Shown here one piece after another: positions 23,947 through 36,103 of a stretch of 64,000 nt of DNA; positions within the stretch are counted from its first letter, which is position 1, and every line of letters begins with the position of its first letter. Below the pieces are notes generated by a model. The model saw nothing but the letters and a program-made list of their open reading frames with translations. It was not told the DNA's origin and ran no database searches. The translations under genes and the position numbers were made by a program. Origin of the DNA: Todiramphus chloris collaris (lineage: Eukaryota > Chordata > Aves > Coraciiformes > Alcedinidae); assembly GCA_025345505.1 (NCBI GenBank), contig JANVCC010000072.1, positions 832,840 through 896,839 on the forward strand, read 5' to 3'.

Positions 23947-26900
23947 CTGTCAGTATCAGAAGAAAAAAAAAATATTGTATTATTCCTAAATAAGTTATTA
24001 TGGAAATCTATGACTTAAAATATCAGAAAAAAACTGTAGCAAGCAACAACTACGTGGTTATACACAAAGACATTAGTCTTATTAGATTAGACACAGTACA
24101 GTGAGACACTGGAGTCAATCATCACTATTCTGAGCACTATCAGATAAATTCTAAACATACCTTTTTCCCTGCTGCATGTGTTATTAACATTACAGAATGC
24201 TGGTAAGTTTGAATAAAAAGGAAGAAAAAAAAAAGAAAAAAGGATTTAAGCTGATTGCACTGTAATGCAACATTTGGTATCACTGAATTTCATTCTTCCC
24301 CCCCGCCCCCTTAGTAAACCACCTTCAATGCATTTAGGTAACAACCAGCCTGACTCTCGAATGGGCTTCTTGCCTTGCAGAGCACAAGCAGGTGACACTA
24401 GGATTGCACAGGGAACTGCACTAACAGTCATCCAAAGATGCTCTTTGTGGTAGTTTAGCGTTCCCACACCATCCATGTAACTGAATGAGCATCACACCAG
24501 TAGTGCTCTAGCAAACTCCCAGTATAACCATTTAATGTGCAAAGCTTACGGTGCCTTATTCATCCCCTCGCAGGACTGCCACTCAGTCTTTTTCCGCGGG
24601 CAAAAAATAGCTAGCTTTTATGCTTATACTTGTTGCTTAAGCACTGGTTTTCAGCTGCTTTGGCTCAGCTGAAGACATCACTCACCACGGCGACGATAAG
24701 CCCCACCATCTGACCACCTCTACGACACAAACATCCCGACGCCAACCCCTGCGCTCACGAGAGGACTGACATTTTCTGGAAGTGTCAGGTTTACCGGCAG
24801 AGCGCAGAAGAGGCACGAGGGCCAACGCTTGCCTTTTCCCAACTGGCCTTGGCGAGCACGGTGCCAAGGGCAAACTTTGGCTGAACCGTCCCGGGTCACC
24901 AAAACCCATCTGCAAATTGTGCACATATGGCCTTGAAGCATTTCTACGAGGTTTACTTTTCTGTTAGGCAAAACCAGCTGCGTTACAGTAAGATGAGCTT
25001 CCCCAGGCTCTGCCTTGGCATGCTGCTGAGGAAGAGCAGTCGTTGAAGGCACTGTGATGCCAAACCATGGGCTAAAAAGCATGCCAAGGCACTGTGGAAA
25101 AGGCTTCCATCAGCATCCCAGCCTTAAACATCCACCATTATTTCCATCAAGTGAGGTTTGAAGTATAGCTGCAGGAATGATGCCAGTAGATTTTCGTGCA
25201 TTTTAAACCCATAAAGTTTTTTCCTTCGTATGTATCTGTTCTATAAGAATTATTAGAGTTGTTCGTCAAGTGACAAATCCAGGCTTCTTAATTTAAACTG
25301 TGGGACACGGGGCACAAAACAAACTTTGGTGCTCAAAAGTCAGCAACCTTTTTTAAAGGCATTCAGGAAAAATAACAAGATATAAACGACTGCCATTATC
25401 TTGTAATCCAAACGGAAAACTCAGTTATAGTGTTCTAATGTTTCCATACATGACTTTGGTTTAATTCAGAGAATACTCCCATTTTATGTAAAGCACATCA
25501 GCAGTGAACTGTAATCCCCTGGGGTTTTTCCCCCTCTATTATGCTTCCCAGCTATTGTCTTGACTGAGTTGCTTTTCCCCCGTAACACTCGTATCATACT
25601 AAAGAGAGAGGAAAGGAGAGGTACAATTTGAACTTTCACCTAGTTGAGAAGAAAACAGATACATTTTTACACTGCAAAACTAGTTCTTGGCTTTTTTTCT
25701 GCCACTATTAGCAACTGTTTCGACTTGCCTTTTGCAGTTTGGATAGCCGACTAAGGTTTTAGAACAAAACATGGTCTGTGAAAGATGTTTGCGGTTTCAG
25801 CAGCACCGATAAACCGCACGAAGAGAAAAACCAGGGGAAAATTATTTCCCGACTTAATATAAGCCACTCAGATGTCGGCACGTGCCTGCGTGGCTCGGTG
25901 TCACCGACTCCTGCATCTAGAACCTCGACTCATCTTTGTTCTTCAAAGGGATGCAGTAATCATCATTCATTTCCACCGCTTTGATGGTTAGATAGCAAAC
26001 GCCGGAGAAACCCACGGAGACATTAGCACATGCAGCCGCAGTGTCTAATAAGGCACCTATTTGCATAAAAGATCAGCCACAATTTAGAGTGTGTTGTGAT
26101 AGATGTGGAAAGGGAATAACAGATCTATATTAGCATGTATGAAACGGAGATTGTTTTCACAATTTAATTCCTCGTGGACTGTGGCTCATCACCTCTTCTT
26201 GTAAAGAATCCTGAATTCCCTGAGGAAGCAACTTGCCGAGAGCCAGAGTTAAACTAAAATATGGATTAATAAGAGATAATATTTATTATTTATGAACCTT
26301 GCTGTAGAAGCAGTTTCCAACGCAACTTTCCGATCAGATTTCCATAAAGGAAAAGCCTGGAACCTTTATGAGTCATGAAATGCTTTGAAATGCAGCTTTT
26401 CCCCATTTAAAATAGTAGTGGACATCCTACAATAATTGGTCATCTCAGGATTGGCATTTTGGTCTTTCCCAGCTGTCTCTGGCTCCACTGCCTCTGTCGG
26501 TGAGCAGCAGATCTGGCTTTTCCTCCATTCCCTTGCCAAACTGAAGAAATAAGCAGCATGGGGTGTTACGTGCACCCCACGCAGCCTTCAGATCCCTGGA
26601 ATTTTAATGACTACAAAACCATCTAGAAAACACCTAAAGAAGCGTGTCATTGCCCTTTTTACAGGCTACTAAAAAATACTTCAAGAGTAACTTCAGATTA
26701 TTTGAAGGCAGCATGAGCCCTCCTCGACTTCAAGCTTTTATAAAACATGGTTTTACGAAAATGAAGTAAGGTCCAGCGGAGCGATTTTTTTGTTTCTTGC
26801 TATTTCAGAGATACTACAAGGTCAAAAGACAGCTCTGTTTTTGCAGCTCCCTTTTCACTGTTTTTTCCACCATCTTTTTATTCCCCTCTAGTAATTCACC

Positions 26901-29401
26901 TTTGAAGGCTTACAACCTCAGAACACCACATGTTTTTTCTTTTCATCTTCTTTCATTCTTGAGCAATGACTGATAATAATTAACACGCAAGAATAAATTG
27001 CCCATTATCACCTCCAGCTGTCAATAGCATTTTGTGAGATAAAACCCCATTCTGAATGTCCATTCAAGGTCTGACCACAGGAGCGTTTAAATCCCTCACT
27101 ATTCTCCATGTCTACACAGCCTGAATTACTTTAATGAAAAAAAAAAAAGAAAAAAACAACTTACCATATCATGACATGAATAAAAAAATAAGTACAGGGA
27201 CTATATAGCATAAAGCTTGGCTTTTGTGCATTCATGGTGCAATACAGACGGATAAAAAAGGGTGGTAAGGCTTAAAGTTTGAAACAGTGAACACCACAAG
27301 ATCCACAGATGTGCATGTGTACAAACTTTCATAGTGCTGATAATTTGGTAGCTAAAATATTAACAGATGGCACGTTAAAGAAATAAAAATAATAAATGAA
27401 ATGACTGGGTTTGCAGCTGGAATACAGATAATAGGTTGAGAGAAAAGAAAGTAAAACTTCAGGATCGAAAAGAACCAGGGCAGAATGTGAAAGTATTGGA
27501 CAACATCTTCAGCTGTAATTGAAAATGCAGGTGAATGCACAGTGAATATCTGCATATATGCAGAGGTACCTTATCCTTAATTGCAAATGGATATCTCAGT
27601 TTTTCTTTTCCTTTGGGATGCAATGCAGGTTGATAGTTTGAACTCATAACCCAAATCATTTTTAAATATGATTAAAAGCTTACTGATGTCAGGGAAATAA
27701 CTGGTCTTGTACCAGTCAATTCTATAGCTCACAGATTAATAAATAATGGATATTGGAACCCTTACAAGTTACAAGAAAGCAAAAAATAGCCTTTTTTTTT
27801 TTCCTCAGGTAAAATCCAAGCAGCTCATCAGATCCTCTCCAAATATCAAGTTATTCCAAAGAAGTGGTAGCATTGCATTTCAAGTGGGAAGCTGTCTGCA
27901 TGCAGGAATTTTGGAAATCACGTTCATGTTCTATTTCCTAAGTCTTACAATAATCTTCAACATTCCTCTGCAAAGTGTCTCGCAAAAGCATTATTTCAAA
28001 GGAAAGAGTACCTGCCCATGATGCTTCTTGCTGTATCTAGCTCTCCTTTGGAGGATTTATTTAATTTTCTTTTAATAGATGGATTTTAACATTCCTTTAC
28101 TTAATTTAACCTTGAAAGAAGCAGGGGTGATTTAAATTCAGTTAAATCTTGGAAAACTAAAAAAAACAGGATCCATAACTCCAGTTGGAACAAATACTGC
28201 TAAAATTATCTTCTAATAAATTTTCTACACAAGGAAAACAAACACTGTAACATACTGCAAGAATAAAACCATCTAGGAATTACAACTTTTATTCTGACAT
28301 ATATCAGGCCGTTTCATAGCTTCATGTAAGCACGAGGAATTAAAAGGCACATTGCTACTTCCAGTAAGTGCCCTTTGCACTCTAGGGAAAGGAGCTGCTC
28401 TGTTGTTTTTTGGTTATATAGTGCCTACAAACTCTGGGAAATTAGCTCTAAATTCATTTAACACAAGTAGAACATAAGTACTAGTCCATATGGATGCTCA
28501 GCATTTTCTGCTGGATGTTTCAAAATCCTGAGGCAACGTATTATGAACAAAGAAATTTCATCAACAACCCAGATTAGTCTCAGATAATTTCAGGAAGGCA
28601 AGTGAGACACCCAAGTTATGCAGGAGGCCACTACCACTCCCTTTACAGGGAACGAAGAAGAGATGCAACGGTAAGGAATCCAAACCACCTCCAGCAATCT
28701 TGCTTCATTGCTATGCTCCTAAACCTCCTCGAAGCAACTAAAATTTCCTGGGGTTATTTGGGTCCGCATATTTGCATTTGCTCCTCTAGCAAAACTAAGT
28801 ATACTTTTTGTAAGTATAGTACTTCGTAAAAGTAAGTAGATGGAATATGTTTTTAAATATCTGAAGAGTTGAAAAGGTGATGTAAATTAGATGCATCTAA
28901 TGAAAATTAGATGTATTCATGAGAGCCAGGAAAAAAAAAGTGAAAATTTCAAGGACTGCAAAACCTAAGATTTTTTTTTTGTTTTAAGACTTCATATTAG
29001 CTAAATTTGCCTTTTAAGCAAAAGGAAGCTATTAAAAATGTCAAAGGTTCCCTTCATTCCCTGTATAGTTTGTCACAGCTTCTAGGTGAAGAAGTAACAA
29101 AATGTATGAGGCCAAGATTCACTTATAACAACATTAGTTACATAGAAGGTATCTGTTTAGCAATTGGTGTTAAGACTTGTTATAAAAACAGTATGATATT
29201 TTGCCGAAGAATATTCCTGTTTGTAGCAATTCTGCCTTACATTTCCTTTCCATTATTAGGCTTTGTTATTTGTCTTCAGAACCAAATTCCCTACTCACTT
29301 CAGAGCCGAGTAGAGCTAGACCATCTGTGACACATATATTAATATGAAGACAGATCTTCATCTGAACAGATTTTAAATTCCAAACACTCAAAGATGACTT
29401 C

Positions 29402-29417
29402 TTTTTTTTTTTTTTTT
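29402..29417. repeat. Poly(T) tract, 16 nt
   Basis: Sixteen T residues are followed by CCAG. On the plus strand this looks like a strong splice acceptor, but the recognised gene is on the other strand and no exon follows that I can support. Confidence 0.9.
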
Positions 29418-31688
29418 CCAGTTTTATGAACATATGATGGCATCGGTGTGGCAAGAAAATATCCTTAAAGAACTTTGTGAAGGAAAAGAGCATATATGTG
29501 GTTTGATTCTGCCTTGACAGACAGTTCAAAACGTAGCATTTCCCAGAGGAAAGAATAATGTCTGCTAAAGGGAAAATTACACGATAAATGACACCACGTG
29601 CAGTATTCCAGATAACAGTCTTCAAAATAAGAGAATCTGTTTAAACTATGGGCTTTTTACAGAGGGGGGAAACACACACACCCTAGAAATAATGCTAAGA
29701 AGGGTGTGGGCATCCAGAGCATCCCGAGAGACCACAGATGCTGCACAGCCACCTCCGTGGTCTGAGGGCAAGCACAGAGGCCACCATCACCACTGCACAA
29801 GACACAACCGAAGCTCGTGCTCTCTGCCTTGTGCGACTCAAACGCTCATTGAGCCAAGAGCAATGATGAGAAATGATTCTTTGTTCTGTCTCAGTAATGG
29901 AAGCGTCTGCAGCGAACTTAAATCCAGGTAATTTTATGCCCGCTTTGATCCCCACCACACACCCCTTCAGCACTCGTTCCCTTTGATGAAGTAGGGAATA
30001 ATTTAAAGGACAGGTAGAAAGCTAGAGGTCATAGACCTTACATTTCAAAATCAGCTAAGTCTGCCCAAGCGCTTCACTTCTAATATGTCGTGAAGTTACA
30101 GTTCTTGAATCTAATCAAGCGCCGCGTGGATTCACTGAGGTCTTCTTCCAAAGCCTCAGTGAGGCTGGTTTACCCTGCTAGGTGTTACACTGGGGCGAGA
30201 GTGACTTCTTTCCCTTTTTAAAACAGAAAATAAGCCCTCCGCTCTCCCCTCTCCTTTAGTTTTGGGAAGTGACAATAATTCCATTTTTTTCTAGATGTTA
30301 CTCCTTTCCTGGGCCTGGCACAAGTCACAGATTGCTATGAGCCCGAGAGCTTTAATTAGATACACTTGTTAATTCTTCTTTTGTAGATTTTCAGCTTAGG
30401 TTCAATTTCAATGGCAATTAAATTATTTCTTCCTTAAGTGAAGAGAAATATTTGGGGAGTAACTGTACTTCTCTTTAGCAGATCCATCTTAAACTACAGT
30501 CCACAGACAACCAGAGGAGAGAAAGTCTGTGGCACAACCTTCAGCGGGAACAAATCCTGTAACTTTTGAAGTTAGTCACACACAAAAAAATTAGGAACAA
30601 CAAGTAATTCCATATTGATCACTTATCTTTGTTTCTATTTTTTTTTTCCCACTTGCATTGTCTTGGATCATTAAAAAGACAAGATTTCTGAATTAATTAT
30701 TTTAAAATGTAAATCGTGTCTTTGAAGTAATATATCAAAACAAGACAATATGAAACTGCTGGAATTTTTCCTTTCCTCTCACCTTGTTGTAAAAAAAAAA
30801 AAAGCTTTTTAAAAGTATGTTAGGTTAAGTTTCAGCTTAATCTTTTCCCTATTAATTCTAATATTGATAACCCACCTATTATGACTCCATTTTAATTGAA
30901 ATTTTTCTACCATTCAGGAAGAAAAACAGCCTTCAGCAAACAGTCCATTCTTGCTTGACAATCAACCTAATAACTGAAAACCAGAAGAAAAGCCACAAAT
31001 AAGCAACACAGGCACAAAGCCAGGAGGCAGACAAATGTGCCCTTCTGTAGCATAATACCATGTCCCAACACACATGACTTCAAGTCCTAGTAATTGCTAA
31101 ACTGGTCACCAAGTTTATAGCACAATGATTGCCTCACTCCTTACCTTCAGCAAGCATGAGAAAGTTGAAAGCAAGCTACAAATGACAGCAGCAAATAACA
31201 CTTGAGTACACATAGACCTAATTGTAACACTTCAGCAAAACTGAATTATTAGTTCCATTACTAAACCTAGTGTTTGAAAGGACTTAAAAGGTAAGCTTTC
31301 CATCCAGTGTTCAAAATGAATGTGGGCTTTTCTCCTTTCTCTGAAACTCTGTAAGTATTAAATAGACTGATCTATCAATGAAGAAAAATAGTTTTATGCC
31401 ACTTTTGTTGTCTCACATGCTGTATTAGGCATTCAGGAGAGCAACTCGGCTTATAAAAAAACACATGTATTCTGGTCACCAGACAAAAGAAACATTAAGT
31501 GTAAAGGGTTTTAATTTGGTGGTTTGGGCATTTATGTTTTCCTCTATTTTTCAATAACTGATTAAAGACAGAATAACCTGTTAATCTTTCCCATAAAGAT
31601 CAGAAGATAATGCTGACATGCATTTCCTCAGCCTTAACACAATAAATCCTTTTTTTTTATTATTTTCTTTCAAATTCTCTGAGGCAAA

Positions 31689-31729
31689 AACCAGTAGATA
31701 GATAAACCAGTAGATAAACCAGTAGATAA
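31689..31729. repeat. Three copies of a 12-nt tandem repeat
   Basis: The unit is AACCAGTAGATA; the first copy has a four-base GATA insertion at its end. It is a small local duplication. Confidence 0.85.
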
Positions 31730-32317
31730 CTTCGTGTTAACCTATCAGATGTAAAGTTCAGCCCTACAGCACTTAATAATGAGCTTAATAGTCAGGTTTA
31801 GTGAACAGACCTACAGACGTTAGCAGCAGCATTTTCAAAGGCAAACCCTACTGGCTTTGAAGGATTAGGCCATAATTGGGTGGAGAGTTTAATACAGCTT
31901 AAATAGCATCGGCTCAATAGTTTCCCAAGTAGTTTAAAACAATAGGCCAAGCACACTCTGCAGATTATATCTAAATTGCTTAAGACTTGCTTCTCCGGAA
32001 AGCTACCTAGACATCCTGTTAAAGGCAATGATTTTTAAGCTAATAAAGTAATAGTGCCCATGATACCATCCCTTGAGAAGCTTTATGTTCTATTTGGGCA
32101 AAAAGGGAATATAAAATCATTGATATGTATCAAAAATCTCAATCTTGGAATAAACACTGAATTAAAGGAATGGGTCAGAATCAAACTAAAACTTTTATAT
32201 GCACCAAATGAAAAAAATAAACTTTGATAGCCATCAGAAAATGTGGTAAACTGTTTACTTGCCTCATTTTAAGGCAGAGGAGTCAAGTGTGGAGTGCAGC
32301 TGGGAAGAAAAGGCAGC

Positions 32318-32333
32318 AAAAAAAAAAAAAAAA
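32318..32333. repeat. Poly(A) tract, 16 nt
   Basis: Sixteen A residues lie about 100 bp upstream of the plus-strand CR1 at 32.43 kb. It is not part of the CR1 tail. Confidence 0.9.
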
Positions 32334-32429
32334 TCATCAACTAGCAGAAAATGATCAGTTGAAACAGCAGAAAGTCATGTGAATGTCTGAAGGTCCCAGA
32401 TGCCGCCATTCCTGCACATCTGCTTGGGC

Positions 32430-33332
32430 TCTTCTCAAGCAAGTTTGCTGGTGATGCCAAGCTGGGTGGAGTGCCCGGCACCCCAGCAGGCTGTGCTGCC
32501 ATCCAGCCAGACCTGGACAGGCTGGAGGGTTGGGCAGGAAGAAATGTGATGAAATTCAATAAGGGCAAGTGCAGAGTCCTGCACCTGGGAAGGAACAACC
32601 CTGGGTATCCGTATAGGTTGGGGACTGAGCTGCTGGAAGTCAGCGAAGGGGAAAAGGACCTGGGGGTCCTGGTTGCTGGGAGGCTGCCCATGAGCCAGCA
32701 GTGTGCTCTTGTGGCCAAGAGGGCCAATGCCATCCTGGGGTGTATTAGAAGGGGTGTAGCTAGTAGGTCGAGAGAGGTTCTCCTGCCCCTCTACTCTGCC
32801 CTAGTGAGGCCACATCTGGAATACTGTGTCCAGTTCTGGGCCCCCCAGTTTAAGAAGGACAGGGAACTGCTGGAGAGGGTCCAGCGCAGGGCTACAAAGA
32901 TGATGAAGGGAGTGGAACATCTCTCTTATGAGGATAGACTGAGGGAGCTGGGGCTTTTTAGCTTAGAGAAAAGAAGACTAAGGGGTGATTTCATCAATGT
33001 TTATAAATATATGAAGGGTGAGTGTCGGGAAGATGGAGCCAGGCTCTTCTCGGTGATGCCCAATGATAGGACAAGGGGTAATGGGTTGAAGCTGAGGCAC
33101 AGGAAGTTTCATGTCAACAGAAGGAAGCATTTTTTCCCAGTGAGGGTGACAGACACTGGAACAGGCTGCCCGGGGGGGCTGTGGAGTCTCCTTCTCTGGA
33201 GATGTTCAAGACCCGCCTGGATGCGTTCCTGTGTGACCTGCTCTAGGTGATCCTGCTCTGGCAGCGGGGTTGGACTGGATGATCTCTCGAGGTCCCTTGC
33301 AGCCCTTGACATTCTATGATTCTATGATTCAA
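32430..33332 (+). mobile_element. CR1 LINE, 5'-truncated, best preserved copy, plus strand
   Basis: About 900 bp of CR1 ends in two copies of the octamer ATTCTATG at 33313-33328. A frame open from 32471 to 33250 (259 codons), extended upstream without a Met, carries the reverse-transcriptase tail. [10 protein letters not shown] stands where FADD is expected, so a catalytic aspartate is lost. [83 protein letters not shown] and [13 protein letters not shown] follow. Near 33153 a one-base loss relative to the family shifts the frame, so the last 30 or so residues are out of register. It is the least diverged CR1 here and is antisense to TRIQK. Confidence 0.93.
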
Positions 33333-35704
33333 GGCCTTCCCTATAAGTCCACAGGGCGGGAGAAGGCTGCCCCATTCCCACTGCTCTGGAACGGTGTGCG
33401 TGTTGTCACAAGGAAGAATTCTAATGCAGGGCTCATTGTCCAGGAGAATGTCAAAGGAAAGGATGACACCAACTGAGACTAACACATTGAAAAGAAATAC
33501 CCCTTTGAATGTTTCATGTCATGCAGTACTTGTGGAATTTTATTTAAAAATATAAGTGAAATACAAAATTGACCACTTTTTCATGGGTTGCTGTTTTGAG
33601 TGATAGAACATTTTTAAGATCCTGGGTTATGACATGTGAAATGTTGGCTTTCTGTGTCCTAAAAGATACCTCTCATGAGAGATTCCTACAACTCAAACTG
33701 CTTAGGAATGGCATGGAATGGCTATGAGACTTCTAAAAGAGATCATTTAATGAGTGGCTATCAGCTTGCAAACATTTTTTTCTGTAGCCTTAGCCTCAGA
33801 TAAAATGGAAGGTGACAATCCACTCCATTTGCTCTAAATTCCTGAGCACATCTCTAAGCATTAGGGGTTTGTGCATGACTTTGGCTACAGTCAAAGCAGA
33901 ACATTCGCCTGAAATTTAGCCTTGTAGACTGCATACAACAAAAAAACCCTGCTAGAGCATACAGTAAAATGAGTTTGGACGGGTTCTCAGAAGAACAAAT
34001 GGATTCAACACCAGCATCAGAAGAAACTGCAAGTCTGTTTTCTTCCTGCTACTGTCTGGCCACTGCCATACTAAAATCTGTACAACCCTGTAACCAAGCT
34101 TAAGAAGTTTAAGGAGAGTTGAGTCAACTCTGAAGAGGACTTTAGACAAGTTGCTTCTTGCTTTTAACTTCTGAAATACTCTATTCCATGCATTCAGCTT
34201 TACAGCCATCCCAGTCGTTTCCATACTGAGTTTGGTGTTGGGTTTTTTTCTTTTTAAATAAGGTGAGTTCATGAAAATAGAGTACAGGGGAAATATCTTT
34301 CCAGATCTTCATTACTTCCAGCATTGACAGTACTTAAATCCAAAGGCTCAAAACCAGACAAGAGACAAGTATGGTCAGAAAGCCATTGCCTACACACATC
34401 ATTCCCTCCCCTAGACGATCTCCTCAAGGTACAGTACATATTCCATAGAGTCCTTCTATGGTCAGGATACAGAATTGAACCAAGCCTACACAACATACGT
34501 TACTTGTGTGCAATAAATGACAGAATGCAAATGCTTTGAATTCTTCACTCTGCATATATGGCTATGTTTTAGTAGGGTACCCGCATTTGGATCATAATTT
34601 CCATGGGTCTATATAAACATGTGTGAAAATAAACAGGCTCTCTTTCCATGTAGAACTGGGAAGAATTCATCCAGAAGCTTTGCTTTGTAAATCATTTCAG
34701 ATGTATTTTACTGAAGCCATAAAGGATATTAGCAAGTGCGCTGGGACCTTTTGTTTTAAATTACTACGATCTTATGATCTGTTACTCTAACAGAAGTTAC
34801 TAATATTATTTAACCCCACTGGTGTACTTAAAATGAAAATAGTTTGATGCTTTTTTAAATAGGTTTTGTCTCTATAATGATCATTTTTCCAGAATACCCT
34901 TTTCGTATTTAGCATGTTGGTCTGCTGCTTTGTATACCCAGAAAGGTACTGACATAATCCAGGCTTTCAAATTATCCTATCTTTCCGAATAAAAAAGTAA
35001 ACAACAATCTAAGAATACGCTGTTAACCTTTTCACTCCAAATTACAGGAAGATTCGTTCATAAATTAAATACGATGTCAAAAAATTCCACAGCAAGCAAC
35101 AACCATCCTTGCTCTGACCATTTTATGGTCACAGAATCGCACGCACACCCCGCCCTTGAATTATTAGCTGCTGCGATTCTTTGTGGTTCCATTAAAACCA
35201 TATTTAAATTTAATCATGTCAAGGTCTACAGTTGAAAAAAACATATTATAGAAGGCTTTCCATGATGTATGTATACATAAAAAACCCCAAAAACCAAAAA
35301 CAAAATCAACAAACAAACAAAAAAACCCAATGCCCTCTGTAATAGGAAAAAAAAATTGCCAAATTCAGAAGGAGCACAGCCACTTAGGTCACTTGACAGT
35401 GCATGCTGGAGGGCCTCCCCAGCAGGCAGGTGGGACAGCTAGCTCACAGAGCTTGCTGAGGGCCAACGTGGGCAAGGTAAGGTAGATGCGTGGTCAGAAA
35501 TACCATGGCGAGCTCAAACCCACTCTCAAGCCCACCTACCAAAGGTAGTACTGTAAACAGAAATAAAGCCGTGTCTTCCGGGACCTTCATCGCGCTTTCA
35601 TTGTTCGGGATCTTTGTTTCATAAAATTGGAGCTAGATGCAGCATTCCAGCACCAGTCTTCTTAAAGGGATTTAAGCCACCCTCCTACCTCTCCCCCACC
35701 TCTG

Positions 35705-36103
35705 CTAGGCAGCATTCACCGTTTGGCTACAGGAGATTCTTCTCAAAACCCAAGTCTTCCCACAGTCACAGCTTTCCAAGATAAAAATCTTCCCTTCTGC
35801 ACACACACCCAGCATTCCTTCTTCCTCAACACATTTGCAGACAAACTGCATTTTAATAGACTCATGATACCGTGATCTCAGCCACGCTTTACGCTTCATT
35901 CCTTCCTCATCAATGCAACAATCACCAAAGCATCCCTCGTTTGTCACCATGGCTTTTATGGTTACACGCAGACAATTGATAGAACAGCCAAAGCATCGCA
36001 TCCAACACAAAAGCTCGGCAAAGTCCCCACAAGCTCTCAGCTGTTGATAGTGGCCTCCAGCCATTACCTCTGAGTGCTGGCAGCTCACCAGCTCTTTATC
36101 CAT
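35705..36103 (-). CDS. Unrecognised cysteine-rich ORF of 132 codons (hypothetical)
   Basis: A minus-strand frame from ATG at 36103 to a stop at 35705 encodes 132 residues with 15 cysteines, including CWMRCFGCSINC near residues 28-39, a CC pair near residue 60, CKC near residue 90 and CDCGKTW near residues 113-119. No signal peptide, membrane segment or known family was recognised. It lies in the inferred TRIQK 5' intron, on the same strand. No promoter, splice sites or poly(A) signal assign it to a transcript. It may be a chance frame in a slightly GC-richer block (35.38-36.1 kb); retrocopy debris is another option. I list it because it is the longest non-repeat frame outside the CpG island. 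Confidence 0.12.
   Translation of the reverse strand: MDKELVSCQHSEVMAGGHYQQLRACGDFAELLCWMRCFGCSINCLRVTIKAMVTNEGCFGDCCIDEEGMKRKAWLRSRYHESIKMQFVCKCVEEEGMLGVCAEGKIFILESCDCGKTWVLRRISCSQTVNAA

Larger units (their letters stand above)
23947..32429. other. Inferred TRIQK upstream intron, no recognised interspersed repeat
   Basis: About 8.5 kb immediately upstream of the coding exon, ending on the minus strand with the pyrimidine tract and AG acceptor. It lacks recognisable CR1. An exact octamer ATTTGCAT lies at 26059-26066 in a patch (25.75-26.35 kb) of mixed composition. A GC-richer patch occurs at 29.69-29.97 kb. Non-coding 5' exons could be hidden here. Confidence 0.45.

Noticed and set aside
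27789-27812. Plus-strand T-rich tract with CTCAG|GTAAAA, resembling a recursive splice site
   Set aside because: It is on the strand opposite TRIQK and no plus-strand transcript is supported here.
29400-29425. Plus-strand splice acceptor-like T16-CCAG
   Set aside because: No coding or exon-like sequence with a donor follows on that strand; a simple poly(T) run explains it.
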